Assembly (NCBI RefSeq): GCF_019443085.1
Contig: NZ_JAHZIL010000002.1
Location: forward strand, 310,001 to 374,000
DNA from: Marinobacter sp. F4218
GTDB taxonomy: Bacteria; Pseudomonadota; Gammaproteobacteria; Pseudomonadales; Oleiphilaceae
Reading direction: 5' to 3'
DNA: 64,000 nt
The notes under the pieces were generated by a model. It was given only the letters and a program-made list of their open reading frames with translations, was not told the DNA's origin and ran no database searches. This document shows, in pieces, positions 49,970 through 58,226 of this stretch; position 1 is the first letter of the stretch, and each line of letters opens with the position of its first letter. The position numbers and the translations under genes are program-made.

Positions 49970-50440
49970 ATGGAAAAGATATATACCGGCGCCATTGGTG
50001 CTTTTGCAATCTGTGTAGCGTTCACTGCCCTGGCAGATACCGAGAAGGTCGACAGCACTCTCTATTGGGTACAAACTGCCCCGGGGCAAGCTGTGGATAT
50101 GCCTAACGGGACAAAAGGTAGAACGGTCATCAGGAACCATGCAACCGTGGTTCAGGCAGACGGCGACGTATCTAGCCAATGGTGCACTGGACACCAAGGC
50201 GTCGATGGCTCTGGACGAGCTGGAGGTGCCGGCTATTGCACGAGTATCTCGGACAACGGCGACATGCTGTATCTTTCCTATTTGCTTGGTGAAGAAGAGC
50301 AGCCAGCGACCTGGACAGTGATGGGCGGTACTGGCGAATATGAAGGCGCTACCGGCAGTGGAACGTCGACCATTACATCCCGTCGCGGCGATGGGCGCGC
50401 CTGGACCAGCCGAGCGCAGGGAAGCATCACGACCAAATAG
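49970..50440 (+). CDS. Small secreted protein of unknown function
   Basis: A 156-residue protein with a Sec signal peptide (MEKIYTGAIGAFAICVAFTALA, cut before DTEK). The mature part is rich in Gly, Thr and Ser, with two Cys (WCTG and YCTS) that could pair, and a late TVMGGTGEYEGATGSGT segment. That Gly-Thr-Gly-x-Tyr/Phe-x-Gly pattern recalls small beta-barrels such as allene-oxide-cyclase or dirigent-like proteins, but the similarity is weak. No catalytic residues can be named. It stands alone, between selO and a convergent sensor kinase, with possible operator palindromes upstream. Confidence 0.7.
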   Translation: MEKIYTGAIGAFAICVAFTALADTEKVDSTLYWVQTAPGQAVDMPNGTKGRTVIRNHATVVQADGDVSSQWCTGHQGVDGSGRAGGAGYCTSISDNGDMLYLSYLLGEEEQPATWTVMGGTGEYEGATGSGTSTITSRRGDGRAWTSRAQGSITTK

Positions 50441-50556
50441 TTGGTTTGGGAGGGGCGGGGCTTTCGAGCACCCGCTCACCGATGGGTCGCGGCATCGCCC
50501 GACCGTGACTATTTTCTCAGCCTGATTTTAGTCATCGGCATTCGCCCGGCGCCACG

Positions 50557-52500
50557 TCAGAGTTGAACCCAGCGCTTCAGAACTTCCTGCAGGTTCTCTT
50601 TTCGAACGGGTTTGGCCAGATAGTCATTCATGCCGCACTCCAGGCAACTGTGTTCAGTGCCGGGCAGAACGTCGGCGGTCAACGCAATGATAGGTGTACC
50701 GGTCTGGCCATTTCCCTGTTCCCACTCGCGAATGTGCCGGGTGGCTTCGTACCCATCCATGATGGGCATCTGGCAGTCCATGAGGATCACGTCGTAACCA
50801 GCATGATTCGACTGGACCATTTCGAGCGCTTCCCTGCCGTTATTTGCCGAGTCGGTCTTGAACCCCAGCCGAGTGAGCAGGGCATTCGCCACGCGCTGGT
50901 TTACAAGATTGTCCTCGACCACCAGTGCGTGCGCGAGGCCGGTTCCGCGGTTGCGGGCCGCCGTCTCAGGGGGGGTTGTCGTGCCGGGGTCGTTGGCGAG
51001 CTCAAACGGGAGCTCGAATCGGAACGAGGAGCCTTTGCCAAGGTCGGTTTCCACCTGAATATGGCCACCCATCAATTCCACCAGTCTCTGGACCAGCGAC
51101 AGTCCAAGGCCGGTGCCGCCATAGAGCCGACCGTCTCCGCTGTCCAGCTGCTCGAACGAATTGAAGATGTCGGGCAGGCGCTCCACAGGAATGCCTGAGC
51201 CCGAGTCATTGACCGTACAATTGAGAATGATGCAGCCGTCTTCGAGGGCAAAACAGCCAGCCTGAATATTGATGAAACCGTCGCCGGTAAATTTGATGGC
51301 GTTGTCGATCAGACCAGCGAGGATTTGTCGGAGTCTCGGTGCATCACCAATCACATTCGGGTTGTCCGGCCAGTCGCCGAAGAAACTGAGGTTGAGTGCG
51401 AGCCCCCGTTCCTCGGCGACATGTCGATATGTCGCCGTGCAGTTCGAGATCAGTTTTCGCAGGTCGAATTCCTGGCTATCCAGTTCCAGGGAACCGTTGT
51501 CGATTCGGGAGTAGTCCAGGATGTCGCTGATGACGGTCAGGAGGTCCTCGGTGGACTGGCGGGCGGTATTCAGGTAATCCCGCTGGCGATGGCTCAGAGA
51601 CTCCTCCTGTACCAGGTCGATCATGCCCAGCACCCCGTTAAGGGGAGTTCGTAACTCGTGACTCATGGTGGCCAGAAATTCCGACTTTGACTGATTCGCC
51701 GATTCGGCTTTCTGACGGGCACTTTCCGATGCCAGCAGCGTCTGCTCCCGGGCCGCCTGCAATCCTGATAGATGAGTGGCGAGTTCGTTAAGCTGTTCCT
51801 CTATTTCCACCACTTCACGGGAGCTTCGGTGGCCACTCAGTGGCTCTTCGGTATAGTTCCGGTCGATGAGTTTTGCTACCCGGCCTGAGAGGTCCCGGAT
51901 GGGCGAAAGGATCGTGTTCAGATAGTGATGGATCAGCAAAATGGTAAATAACAGCAGAGCAATTCCGACGGCCAGTGACGTCCAGAGGATATCCTGTTGT
52001 CGGTTGTCGAGCAGTTCTGTGCTGACGCCTACCTGAACCGTGCCGACCCTGAGGGCTCCGGAGTCAAACCCGTATTCTGGCGTGAACCACTCGCTATCCC
52101 GCCCCCCATTGAGCTGCAGGGGTTGTTGAAGGATTTCCGTCTCGTAGATGTCGTACTGGCCGGATTGCACAGGGTTGCTGGTCGCGCCGGTGGCGACAAA
52201 GCCTATTTGCTCTCCCATCACGTCCGTCACACGTATCCAGTCTGCTTTGCTGCGCCGGAGTGACTGGGAAAGCACTTGCTCCAGCGCCACGGTATTCCCG
52301 GAAACCACGGCGTATTCCAGAACGGGCGCAAGACTATCCGCGAGCATCTGGCTGCTTTCGGACAGTTCCTGGCGCGCATCCTCGAGCCGTGCAGACGTGA
52401 AGAAGCTCATCAGGACAATGAACATGACAATGGCGGGGATGGCCCCTAACAGCAGCAGTTTCCGTGACAGAGAGGCTTGGGTTTTTTCTGGTTTATTCAC
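50557..52500 (-). CDS. Hybrid sensor histidine kinase/response regulator
   Basis: A 647-residue inner-membrane sensor. Membrane segments near residues 13-32 and 168-190 enclose a periplasmic sensor region (DARQELSESSQMLADSLAPV). A HAMP linker is followed by HisKA with the phospho-His in MSHELRTPLNGVLGMID, HATPase motifs (NAIKFT; GTGLGLSLVQRL) and a C-terminal receiver with phospho-Asp in VILMDCQMPIMDGYEATRHI and Lys in LAKPVRKENL. There is no Hpt domain, so a separate one must pass the phosphate on. GTG 52500 follows GGAGGG by 8 nt, better than ATG 52515; either start overlaps the upstream binding-protein gene, which suggests they act together. Confidence 0.88.
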   Translation of the reverse strand: MNKPEKTQASLSRKLLLLGAIPAIVMFIVLMSFFTSARLEDARQELSESSQMLADSLAPVLEYAVVSGNTVALEQVLSQSLRRSKADWIRVTDVMGEQIGFVATGATSNPVQSGQYDIYETEILQQPLQLNGGRDSEWFTPEYGFDSGALRVGTVQVGVSTELLDNRQQDILWTSLAVGIALLLFTILLIHHYLNTILSPIRDLSGRVAKLIDRNYTEEPLSGHRSSREVVEIEEQLNELATHLSGLQAAREQTLLASESARQKAESANQSKSEFLATMSHELRTPLNGVLGMIDLVQEESLSHRQRDYLNTARQSTEDLLTVISDILDYSRIDNGSLELDSQEFDLRKLISNCTATYRHVAEERGLALNLSFFGDWPDNPNVIGDAPRLRQILAGLIDNAIKFTGDGFINIQAGCFALEDGCIILNCTVNDSGSGIPVERLPDIFNSFEQLDSGDGRLYGGTGLGLSLVQRLVELMGGHIQVETDLGKGSSFRFELPFELANDPGTTTPPETAARNRGTGLAHALVVEDNLVNQRVANALLTRLGFKTDSANNGREALEMVQSNHAGYDVILMDCQMPIMDGYEATRHIREWEQGNGQTGTPIIALTADVLPGTEHSCLECGMNDYLAKPVRKENLQEVLKRWVQL

Positions 52501-53470
52501 CCGCTGGCCCTCCATTCCCGGTTAACTCATCTTGCACGGACTGATTGATGTACTCCCGCTCCGGAACCGGAATGTTCAACGAGCGCGCTACCTGGTAATT
52601 AACCTCAACCCGGAATACCGGTGAATAGGCAGGCTCGGGAAATTTCCCGGTCGCGAAGAACTGGTTCAGGAACTCCGCGCCCCGATCAGCCATTGCGGGA
52701 AAGGGCGCATAGCTTGAGGCGAGGGCACCGGCTTTGACATAAGCCTGACTCGGGCCGATGACAATTTTATTGCGTCGGTATGCCGTCAACAGAATATGTT
52801 TGATGGTTCTCGGGTTGTAGATCGCGTCATCCGGTGCCGCAAGCAGGAAATCACCGTATCCGAGGGCTCTGACCAGCGAGGGAATCAGATCCTCATTACT
52901 ATCGACCACAAACACCCGGGCACTCATTTCGTGGGCGGGGAGTTGATCAATGAGCGGCTCGTACAGTTCGACAGAATTGGTGGTCGCCAGAATGGCAATC
53001 GTATTGGCGTGGGGCAGAATGGCCTTGCCCGTCAGGGCCTGACGCAGCAGTGGAACATCGTAGAAGACACCTGAAATCTGGCCTGGCGCGATCTCTGCAA
53101 AGCCTTTGATGAAGGATTTCTCCACCAGCATGGCGAGGACCGGGGCCGACCGATTGGCCTGGCGTACCCGGGAGAATGCTGAAGGCCCAATGGAGACCAC
53201 TGGTGTATTCTCGACCATCGGAATCTGTTCGTCGGCAATCGGCAGCATGGTGACGTTGTTGCCGAGCCTCTCTTGGAGCAATCCCTGAACGTGTTGGTCC
53301 AGTGCGGTATTCCCGGATCCGGCGAGGTAGACTGTTTGGTTGGGAGATTCCTGAGCGTTACCGGTTGCCAGTAAAACCAGGCCGGCAACAACCCAGAGGA
53401 CCCGCTTAAGGCAAATACGACTGACTGACAGCATCAGGGTCCGCCATCTGAAACAGAGGTCTCGTGTCAT
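52493..53470 (-). CDS. Orphan periplasmic substrate-binding protein (ABC_sub_bind type)
   Basis: A protein of about 325 residues with a signal segment (VLWVVAGLVLLATGNA) and the two-lobed layout of the ABC_sub_bind family (PF04392): VVSIGPSAFSRVRQA, GVFYDVPLLRQALT, IAILATTNSVELYEPLIDQL and FLLAAPDDAIYNPRTIKHILLTA. No permease or ATPase gene is near. It lies between a TonB receptor and a hybrid histidine kinase whose gene it overlaps, so it probably presents a ligand to that kinase rather than to a transporter. ATG 53470 is chosen; GTG 53485 and ATG 53434 are possible. Ligand unknown. Confidence 0.8.
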   Translation of the reverse strand: MTRDLCFRWRTLMLSVSRICLKRVLWVVAGLVLLATGNAQESPNQTVYLAGSGNTALDQHVQGLLQERLGNNVTMLPIADEQIPMVENTPVVSIGPSAFSRVRQANRSAPVLAMLVEKSFIKGFAEIAPGQISGVFYDVPLLRQALTGKAILPHANTIAILATTNSVELYEPLIDQLPAHEMSARVFVVDSNEDLIPSLVRALGYGDFLLAAPDDAIYNPRTIKHILLTAYRRNKIVIGPSQAYVKAGALASSYAPFPAMADRGAEFLNQFFATGKFPEPAYSPVFRVEVNYQVARSLNIPVPEREYINQSVQDELTGNGGPAGE

Positions 53471-53505
53471 ACCGTCCCGGGTCACGTCCTATCCTTGGTC
53501 AGTGT

Positions 53506-55662
53506 TCAGAATCTAATTCCGGCCTCAACGAAATACTGGTTGGCGTCCTCAATAATATTGTCAGGGCTGATCCAGGGCTCCATGTCGATGTAATGCTGGA
53601 GGGTCAACGCCAGCACGTAGCTGAAATTCGAGTGATCCACTCGCCGGGCGAGTCTGAAATCGGCCCGCTTGAAACGCGTATCCCGAACCTCCTGAGCAAT
53701 ATAGAAAGCCGCAGAGGAGGTCAATCCCAGGGGAAGGTCCTGGATCCAGGCCGCACTCCCTGAATGGCGGGCAGAGAGTCGGCCCAGCAGGTCCACCGCT
53801 CGTTGTTGCGTGTTAGGGGGAAGCTTGTCAGGATCACCGGTATATCGACCCTCCTGGTCAAGGTAGGCGTAGGTTGCCCGCAGCATCGTTCCGGAAAATT
53901 CAAGTGATGCTTCCAATTCAACACCTTCCTGATCCAGGGCGACGTTGTTATCAATGTACCAGTCTTCTTCGTTGATCACGCCGCTGATCATATCTCGAAG
54001 ATAGTCGTTGAAGTACCGAACTTCAACGCTCATCAAGGCGTTATCCAAGTGGAACTGTCCGAAATAGCTGATCTCCCGGGAGGTAATCCACTCCTCCTCA
54101 AGGGTTTCGCCGAATGTGGAAGTCTCCTGATCCACCAGGTCTGCTACGAGGAAACGCGCGCCCTCAAGTGCTGAAAACGGTGGCTGCACATTTCTGGGGC
54201 GATAGGACCAGTCCGGGTTCTGCTCAAATGCGTCCGGTGTCCGGACCGCGCGCGAGAAAACAAACCGGATGGCGTGGTTGCTGTTGATGATGAAATTGGA
54301 CGCCACCCTGGGAGAGAAATAACCTTGGTCGGTCGTTGTGGTTTTTTCCCAGTTGCCACCTGCGTTGAATGTCAGCCAGGTCAGGGGCGAATATTCGGCA
54401 TTGGCGAAGACTCGGGTCTGGTAGTTGTTTCCTTCACCGTTGAAAAAGGTTTCAGACCGGTAGGTATCCTTGCGGTATCCAAGGCCGGACACCAGTTTGA
54501 ACTCGGGGCTCAGTATCACAGTGTCCTGCAACTCGAACTCCAGTCGCGATTCTTCGGCGTCCTCGTTCAGGTCGGCAATGAAGGGGCCCTGATCAGTCGG
54601 GAAGGTGACATCCGGTGGCAACAGGGTCACAAACTCCTCGGCTGGAATTGCCACACTCCAGCGTTGCCTCCGGTCCTGATTCTGGTAGCTGGTCTGGAAG
54701 TGGTAGAAGTGGTTATCCGATGTGGCGCCGTTAAACCTTGCCTGCAGGTAGTAATCGTCCATCACAATATCAGGGTCTGTGGTCGCCCCCAGTTTGCCGG
54801 ATTTGAACAGGTCTTCTTCATTGGTTCCATCCAGAACACCGGCCCTGAAATCCACGGAATGCCGGCTATCTAATGTCACGATGCTGTCGAAGTTGAAATT
54901 ATTGACATCGTAACCATCGTGGAAGGGGCGGCGTTCGCCATTTTCAACCTGGGCGTCGAAGCCGTTGGACTTGCGCTTTTCGTATGACAGTCTCCAGCTT
55001 CCGTCCTGGCCGGCGTCGCCAACGGATGTAAAGGTGCGGAGGTGACCCCTGGAGCCGGCAGAGCCGTATGCTTCGATGCCTGCCGTGTCTTGCGGGGAGC
55101 GGGTAATAATGTTGATGCTGCCAAGAAAGGCATTGATCCCGTAAGCGGCGGCATTGGGACCCCGGCTAACCTCGATCCGCTCTATGTTGTCGAGGGCAAC
55201 GGGCATGGCAATCCACTCGACATCGGAAAGACTAACCCGGTAGGCAGTTCGGCCATCAATCTGAACCTGGAGCCTGCGCTGTTCGTACTGCGATGTACCA
55301 TGGTAGGAGGTTACCTGATTGTTGCTGCCGCGTTCGCCAACGACCATGCCGGGAACCAACCGGAATACCTCGACCAGGCTCATGATGCCAAGATCGCGGA
55401 TCATGTCGCCGGTAATAATGGTCGTGGTGCCTGGCACTTTCAGTTTGGATTGTCGCAGCCGAGTGGTGCTAAGAACCTCGGGCAACTCTGACTGCTGCCC
55501 GGAAACACTGAGAAATTCTGGATAGATCTCTGATTCCGGGCTTTGGCCCCAAGCCTGGGGAGCTGTTGCAAGAATGGCGGTGAGAGCACAGCCTAACGTG
55601 GCGAAGCGATGGACGGGAGTTGTCCGGAATGCCAATTTTGTCGAATTGCTGATGGGTGACAT
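53506..55662 (-). CDS. TonB-dependent outer-membrane receptor
   Basis: A 718-residue TonB-dependent receptor. Signal peptide ending near PQAWG, then plug domain (PGTTTIITGDMIRDLGIMSL; VEVFRLVPGMVVGERGS; ERIEVSRGPNAAAYGINAFL) and a beta-barrel ending in YFVEAGIRF, with the terminal Phe needed for barrel assembly. Plug wording (TSYHGTSQYEQRRLQVQIDG) resembles receptors for organic nutrients rather than siderophores, but this is a loose impression. Downstream are a periplasmic binding protein and a hybrid kinase on the same strand. A TTTCAC-17-TATAGA box ends only a few bases before the ATG, so the leader would be very short or the promoter lies elsewhere. Confidence 0.88.
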   Translation of the reverse strand: MSPISNSTKLAFRTTPVHRFATLGCALTAILATAPQAWGQSPESEIYPEFLSVSGQQSELPEVLSTTRLRQSKLKVPGTTTIITGDMIRDLGIMSLVEVFRLVPGMVVGERGSNNQVTSYHGTSQYEQRRLQVQIDGRTAYRVSLSDVEWIAMPVALDNIERIEVSRGPNAAAYGINAFLGSINIITRSPQDTAGIEAYGSAGSRGHLRTFTSVGDAGQDGSWRLSYEKRKSNGFDAQVENGERRPFHDGYDVNNFNFDSIVTLDSRHSVDFRAGVLDGTNEEDLFKSGKLGATTDPDIVMDDYYLQARFNGATSDNHFYHFQTSYQNQDRRQRWSVAIPAEEFVTLLPPDVTFPTDQGPFIADLNEDAEESRLEFELQDTVILSPEFKLVSGLGYRKDTYRSETFFNGEGNNYQTRVFANAEYSPLTWLTFNAGGNWEKTTTTDQGYFSPRVASNFIINSNHAIRFVFSRAVRTPDAFEQNPDWSYRPRNVQPPFSALEGARFLVADLVDQETSTFGETLEEEWITSREISYFGQFHLDNALMSVEVRYFNDYLRDMISGVINEEDWYIDNNVALDQEGVELEASLEFSGTMLRATYAYLDQEGRYTGDPDKLPPNTQQRAVDLLGRLSARHSGSAAWIQDLPLGLTSSAAFYIAQEVRDTRFKRADFRLARRVDHSNFSYVLALTLQHYIDMEPWISPDNIIEDANQYFVEAGIRF

Positions 55663-55700
55663 TCTATAATCTGCCGATCTGGAAAGTGAAACGCTATTGT

Positions 55701-55730
55701 TGTGTAGGTTCTATCGTAGGGAACTACACA
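55701..55730. promoter_or_regulatory. Inverted repeat in the divergent TonB-receptor/J-protein region
   Basis: TGTGTAGGTTC (55701-55711) and GAACTACACA (55721-55730) form an imperfect inverted repeat with one unpaired G and a 9-bp spacer, centred between the two divergent genes. Candidate operator for either; the cognate regulator is unknown. Confidence 0.4.
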
Positions 55731-55782
55731 CTATTTGTCTCTCAAAAATGTAATGAATCTCAGAGCTGGGAGTTACAGCTAT

Positions 55783-56448
55783 ATGAATTGCTGGGAAATC
55801 CTTGGAATTGAACCGACTGGCGATCGTCAGCGGATAAAACAGGCATATGAGCAACAGTTGAAGTTTGCGTCGGATGACGAAGCCAGGAAGCTAAGCCAGG
55901 CCTTTCGGGAGGCAACAGGGGGCAGCCCTGAGTTTGTTGATAACCGGGACGAACCGCCCGCACAGGCCCATCAGCAAGCCGTTCAGTCCCAAGAGCAGGA
56001 AGAAACCGGGCAAGCCGATCGCCCCCTGGATGGCACCGAGGCCCAGGTGGTGCGCGAGGTCGTCATCCAGATCAAGGCTCTGATGAACGATTCATCCCGC
56101 AGTCAGGATGTGGGCATCTGGAAGGCGATATTGTGCGAGCCGCCGGCTGACAAGCTTCCCATCCGCCGCGAGATTGCCAGAAAGCTGGAACCGCAGGTTC
56201 GCCCTCTGGCTGAAAATGGAAGTCTGTCTGTTGCAGTTGCCCATTTTCTCGGGGGCTGGTTTGAATGGTTCAGCCTTCAGGACGTGCCCGAAAAGACAGA
56301 GGAACGCCCGCACAGCGAGACGGAGCCAGCCGAGGGGGAAGCGGACCAGCCGCCGCAGTTCGTCAACTTCTGGCCGGCGGTTATTGGCTGGATCGTTGGA
56401 TTGGCGATTCTGGCCAGCCTGTTCAGCGGCATGGGAGGTGGAGGCTGA
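55783..56448 (+). CDS. Degenerate J-domain membrane protein
   Basis: A 221-residue protein. The first 45 residues resemble the start of a DnaJ domain (NCWEILGIEPTGDRQRIKQA, then YEQQLKF and LSQAFREAT), but the HPD tripeptide that stimulates Hsp70 is missing. A Gln/Glu/Pro-rich linker follows, then a helical region (AQVVREVVIQIKALMNDSSR; LSVAVAHFLGGWFEWFSLQ) and a C-terminal membrane segment WPAVIGWIVGLAILASLFSG. Possibly a tail-anchored adaptor; function unknown. ATG 55783 with GGGAG is preferred over an earlier start at 55735. The gene converges with the transporter gene, 2 bp apart. Confidence 0.7.
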   Translation: MNCWEILGIEPTGDRQRIKQAYEQQLKFASDDEARKLSQAFREATGGSPEFVDNRDEPPAQAHQQAVQSQEQEETGQADRPLDGTEAQVVREVVIQIKALMNDSSRSQDVGIWKAILCEPPADKLPIRREIARKLEPQVRPLAENGSLSVAVAHFLGGWFEWFSLQDVPEKTEERPHSETEPAEGEADQPPQFVNFWPAVIGWIVGLAILASLFSGMGGGG

Positions 56449-56450
56449 GC

Positions 56451-57455
56451 CTAGGTCCCGGATGCCTCCCTGGCCGCGGCTGATGCGTCGATTTTGGCGC
56501 GGTAACGCTGGGCCAGAATGGCTCCCACGATCACCTGGATCTGGTTATAACACATGATCGGCAAAACGATCATTCCGAACCCCGGGTGGCCGGAGAACAA
56601 GACCTTTGCCATTGGCAGGCCTGATGCGAGGCTTTTTTTCGAGCCGCAGAACACCACGGCAGCTTCATCCTCGAGACTGAACCCGAACCTGCGAACCAGC
56701 AGCCGTGCCATCACCATGAACAGTGCCAGCAGGCCAAAGCACAGCACCACCGCAAACACGATGGCTTTTGCCGGCAGGTTTTGCCAAAGCCCACTTTCCA
56801 CGGAATGCGAAAACGCCGAATAAACGATCAGCCAGATCACACATTTATCGTATCGCGCCATCAGGTTTTCGTTACGTCCAAGAAAACCGCCCAGCCAGGG
56901 ACGCAGTGCATGTCCCACCGCAAACGGCAGCAACAGTTGCAGTACGATGTCTTGAAGGGCTTCTGCGACCGAAAAATTCCCGCCGCCGGACGTACTGACC
57001 AGTAACAGCAGCAGAAACGGTGTCAGCATCATGCCAAACACGTTCGATGCAGCGGCGCTGCAGATAGCGGCTGGCACATTTCCCCTCGCCATGGCCGTGT
57101 AGGCGATGGAAGAGGATACCGCCGAAGGCAGCACGCCAAGGTACAGAAAACCCAGCCCCAGATCTTCCGGCATCCACGAGGGGGCGATTTCGCTGAGGCC
57201 GTTGATGGGCAGTACCGCCAGGGGAAAAAAGACGAACGTGAGCGCAGTGATCATGATGTGCAGCCGCCAGTGTGTCGCCCCGGCGATGATCTGTTCCCGG
57301 GACAGAGCCGCACCATGGAAGAAAAAGAGCAGGGCAACGGCAATCGTACCCACTGACGCAAAAACGTCGGCCGTATTACCGGTGACGGGCAACACAGACG
57401 CCAGAACAATGGCGCCAAGCAGAAGCAGTGTGAATGTATCAATTCGGAACTTCAT
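56451..57455 (-). CDS. Bile acid:sodium symporter-like (SBF-like) transporter
   Basis: A 334-residue inner-membrane protein with nine to ten hydrophobic segments, of the SBF-like group that includes human SLC10A7. Typical stretches are LFFFHGAALSREQIIAGATH, LPSAVSSSIAYTAMARGNVP and AVVFCGSKKSLASGLPMAKV. These proteins move organic anions with sodium; bile acids are unlikely in a marine cell, a steroid-like or other hydrophobic acid is possible. It follows the GntR regulator gene by 3 bp and so is probably its main target. Confidence 0.85.
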   Translation of the reverse strand: MKFRIDTFTLLLLGAIVLASVLPVTGNTADVFASVGTIAVALLFFFHGAALSREQIIAGATHWRLHIMITALTFVFFPLAVLPINGLSEIAPSWMPEDLGLGFLYLGVLPSAVSSSIAYTAMARGNVPAAICSAAASNVFGMMLTPFLLLLLVSTSGGGNFSVAEALQDIVLQLLLPFAVGHALRPWLGGFLGRNENLMARYDKCVIWLIVYSAFSHSVESGLWQNLPAKAIVFAVVLCFGLLALFMVMARLLVRRFGFSLEDEAAVVFCGSKKSLASGLPMAKVLFSGHPGFGMIVLPIMCYNQIQVIVGAILAQRYRAKIDASAAAREASGT

Positions 57456-57458
57456 GTT

Positions 57459-58136
57459 TCAGGACACCTGTTTTTGCAGGGCCTGAAGGCTGGGCCGGAG
57501 CAGGGCACGGGCCAGCTGTTCGGCTTTTGCCTGATCGCCACGGCGAATCGCAGCGAGCAACAGTTCGTGGTCCTCCTGCGACGGTTCAGGCAAATCGGCG
57601 TCGGTTTCCGTACGCTCAATCGTCTGGCTGATGGCGTGGGAGAAATAGTCATACAGCTCGGTGAGCGCAGAGTTGTGGGAGGCGGCAACCAGACCGTGGT
57701 GAAAGGCTTCGTCGTGCCTGATCCGTTCTACGAGATCATCCCCGGCTTTCGACCGGGCGTCGAGGGCGCTGGTCATAATCTTCAGGTCCTGCTCGGTCCG
57801 GCGGGACGCAGCCAGGGTAGCCGCTTCCGTTTCCAGCATGATTCTCACTTCCAGCTGATCCGCCAGTTGGGTCCTGCCGATCCGTCGAAGTGTTTCGCCG
57901 GCGTCCCGGGTTGCACGCACATAGGTGCCGTCCCCCTGTCGAGTTTCCAGCATACCGACATGGACCAATACGCGTACCGCTTCGCGCACCGTATTCCTGC
58001 TGACCCCGAGGGCCTCCGACAGGTCGGCTTCGACCGGAAGTTTGCTGCCCACCGGCCACTGGCCCGACTGGATCGTCTGACGGAGGCTTTCGATGGCCGT
58101 CTCGACCAGTGAGCCTCTGCGAATTTTTTGGAGCAT
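57459..58136 (-). CDS. GntR-family regulator, FadR/FCD type
   Basis: A 225-residue regulator. The N-terminal winged helix has GSKLPVEADLSEALGVSRNTVREAVRVL and ends in the wing GMLETRQGDGTYVRA. The C-terminal FCD domain has the metal-binding pattern with Asp/His in DEAFHHGLVAASHN and further His later (YFSHAIS; EDHELLLAAI). FCD regulators sense organic acids. ATG 58136 is favoured over a TTG at 58163. The immediate downstream transporter gene and perhaps the upstream monooxygenase gene are likely targets. No clear TGGT-type operator was found in the 90-bp upstream gap. Confidence 0.86.
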   Translation of the reverse strand: MLQKIRRGSLVETAIESLRQTIQSGQWPVGSKLPVEADLSEALGVSRNTVREAVRVLVHVGMLETRQGDGTYVRATRDAGETLRRIGRTQLADQLEVRIMLETEAATLAASRRTEQDLKIMTSALDARSKAGDDLVERIRHDEAFHHGLVAASHNSALTELYDYFSHAISQTIERTETDADLPEPSQEDHELLLAAIRRGDQAKAEQLARALLRPSLQALQKQVS

Positions 58137-58226
58137 TGGCCTAACATCCTGCAAGCATATCAACCAATCATCCTATGAATGTGCGTAAACTGCAACAGCC
58201 GTCAAAGGACAGCCGGATCCATTCGC

